Shown here piece by piece: positions 10,878 to 11,142 of a stretch of DNA of 11,142 bases. The position numbers and the translations under genes are program-made. The stretch comes from Chloroflexota bacterium (lineage in GTDB: Bacteria > Chloroflexota > Dehalococcoidia > SZUA-161 > SpSt-899), in the NCBI GenBank assembly GCA_018725425.1, contig QLUL01000022.1:1-11142 (forward strand). Direction: 5' to 3'. Every line of letters starts with the position of its first letter. The stretch's first letter is position 1. The notes below the pieces were generated by a model that was given only the letters and a program-made list of their open reading frames with translations, was not told where the DNA came from and made no database searches.

Positions 10878-11142
10878 TACCTCAGCCCCTCGATTGCGGC
10901 TCTCTGAATCTGGAGGAGTTCCTGAATCCCTTTCTCCGCCAGGGCAAGCAGGGAGTCAATGGTCCTCTTGGAAAAGGCCTTGCCCTCGGCAGTCCCCTGA
11001 ACCTCGATGAACTCGCCGGCATCGTTCATCACGATATTGAAATCGACCTCCGCATGAGAGTCCTCCTCATAGGAAAGATCGAGCAGTTGGACGCCGTCAA
11101 CCACGCCTACGCTGGTAGCCGCGAGCGCAGCCCTGAAGGGAG
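10877..11142 (-). CDS. rph: Ribonuclease PH, C-terminal part (runs off the window)
   Basis: RNase PH is a phosphorolytic 3'-5' exoribonuclease that trims tRNA precursors. The 88 residues present are its C-terminal third: from AATSVGVVDGVQLLDLSYEEDSHAEVDFNIVM to the VQGTAEGKAFS motif and the closing AEKGIQELLQIQRAA helix, all standard for the family. The reading frame is open to the window edge, so the start lies beyond 11142; the GTG at 11104 is internal. Its TAA overlaps the ATG of the DUF1015 gene (TAATG). It is the first visible gene of a minus-strand series that may be one operon. Confidence 0.96.
   Translation of the reverse strand, partial: PFRAALAATSVGVVDGVQLLDLSYEEDSHAEVDFNIVMNDAGEFIEVQGTAEGKAFSKRTIDSLLALAEKGIQELLQIQRAAIEGLR

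Noticed and set aside
11105..11130. Further REP copy (GTAGCC next to a GC-rich stretch)
   Set aside because: The bases encode conserved RNase PH residues (AALAATSVG) and lack a clean 7/5/7 hairpin.

Overview
The window (about 11.1 kb) looks like a chromosomal segment of an uncultured anaerobic bacterium. The protein sequences (RsfS, DUF1015 protein, class V aminotransferase next to SerA, HymA/HymB-like NADH-oxidising subunits) would fit a Dehalococcoidia-type member of the Chloroflexota best. This is an impression from family resemblance, not a measured placement. No rRNA, tRNA, CRISPR array, complete insertion sequence or phage gene was seen.

Layout. (1) 16-1456: ndk on the plus strand converges on, and overlaps, rsfS on the minus strand; a minus-strand PIN/NYN-like nuclease gene lies upstream of rsfS. 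(2) 1457-1833: a 377-bp gene-free stretch holding heptanucleotide repeat arrays, a good sigma70-type promoter and an 81-bp MITE-like element with target duplication just downstream of that promoter. (3) 1834-4615: a class V PLP aminotransferase and serA on the plus strand, probably the first two steps of serine synthesis from 3-phosphoglycerate. (4) 11142-4625, all minus strand: the 3' part of rph (RNase PH), a DUF1015 gene (TAATG overlap), then nuoE-like, nuoF-like (ATGA overlap) and a gene fusing a NuoG/HydA-like iron-sulfur N-terminus to a GltD-like FAD/NAD(P) flavoprotein. The last three probably form one soluble NAD(P)H-linked, possibly electron-bifurcating, oxidoreductase; no hydrogenase or formate dehydrogenase catalytic subunit is in view.

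The most striking feature is a dense population of small repeats of two kinds. First, REP-like palindromes with a GTAG head and a 7-bp stem/5-nt loop: three exact 23-bp copies plus one sibling sequence. Second, eight arrays of degenerate 7-nt units with strict 7-nt phase, most of which switch at the centre from G-rich to C-rich heptads and so can fold back. The two kinds are combined in one clear case (heptads-REP-heptads at 6830-6894) and perhaps a second (1523-1618). Several copies sit inside coding sequences without breaking the frame: four in the DUF1015 gene, adding roughly 85 residues, and a cluster in the interdomain linker of the NuoG-GltD fusion. Heptads also end some genes and fill most gaps. 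This looks like an actively spreading, protein-tolerated repeat system reminiscent of REP/RAYT elements, cyanobacterial heptanucleotide STRRs and Rickettsia palindromic elements.
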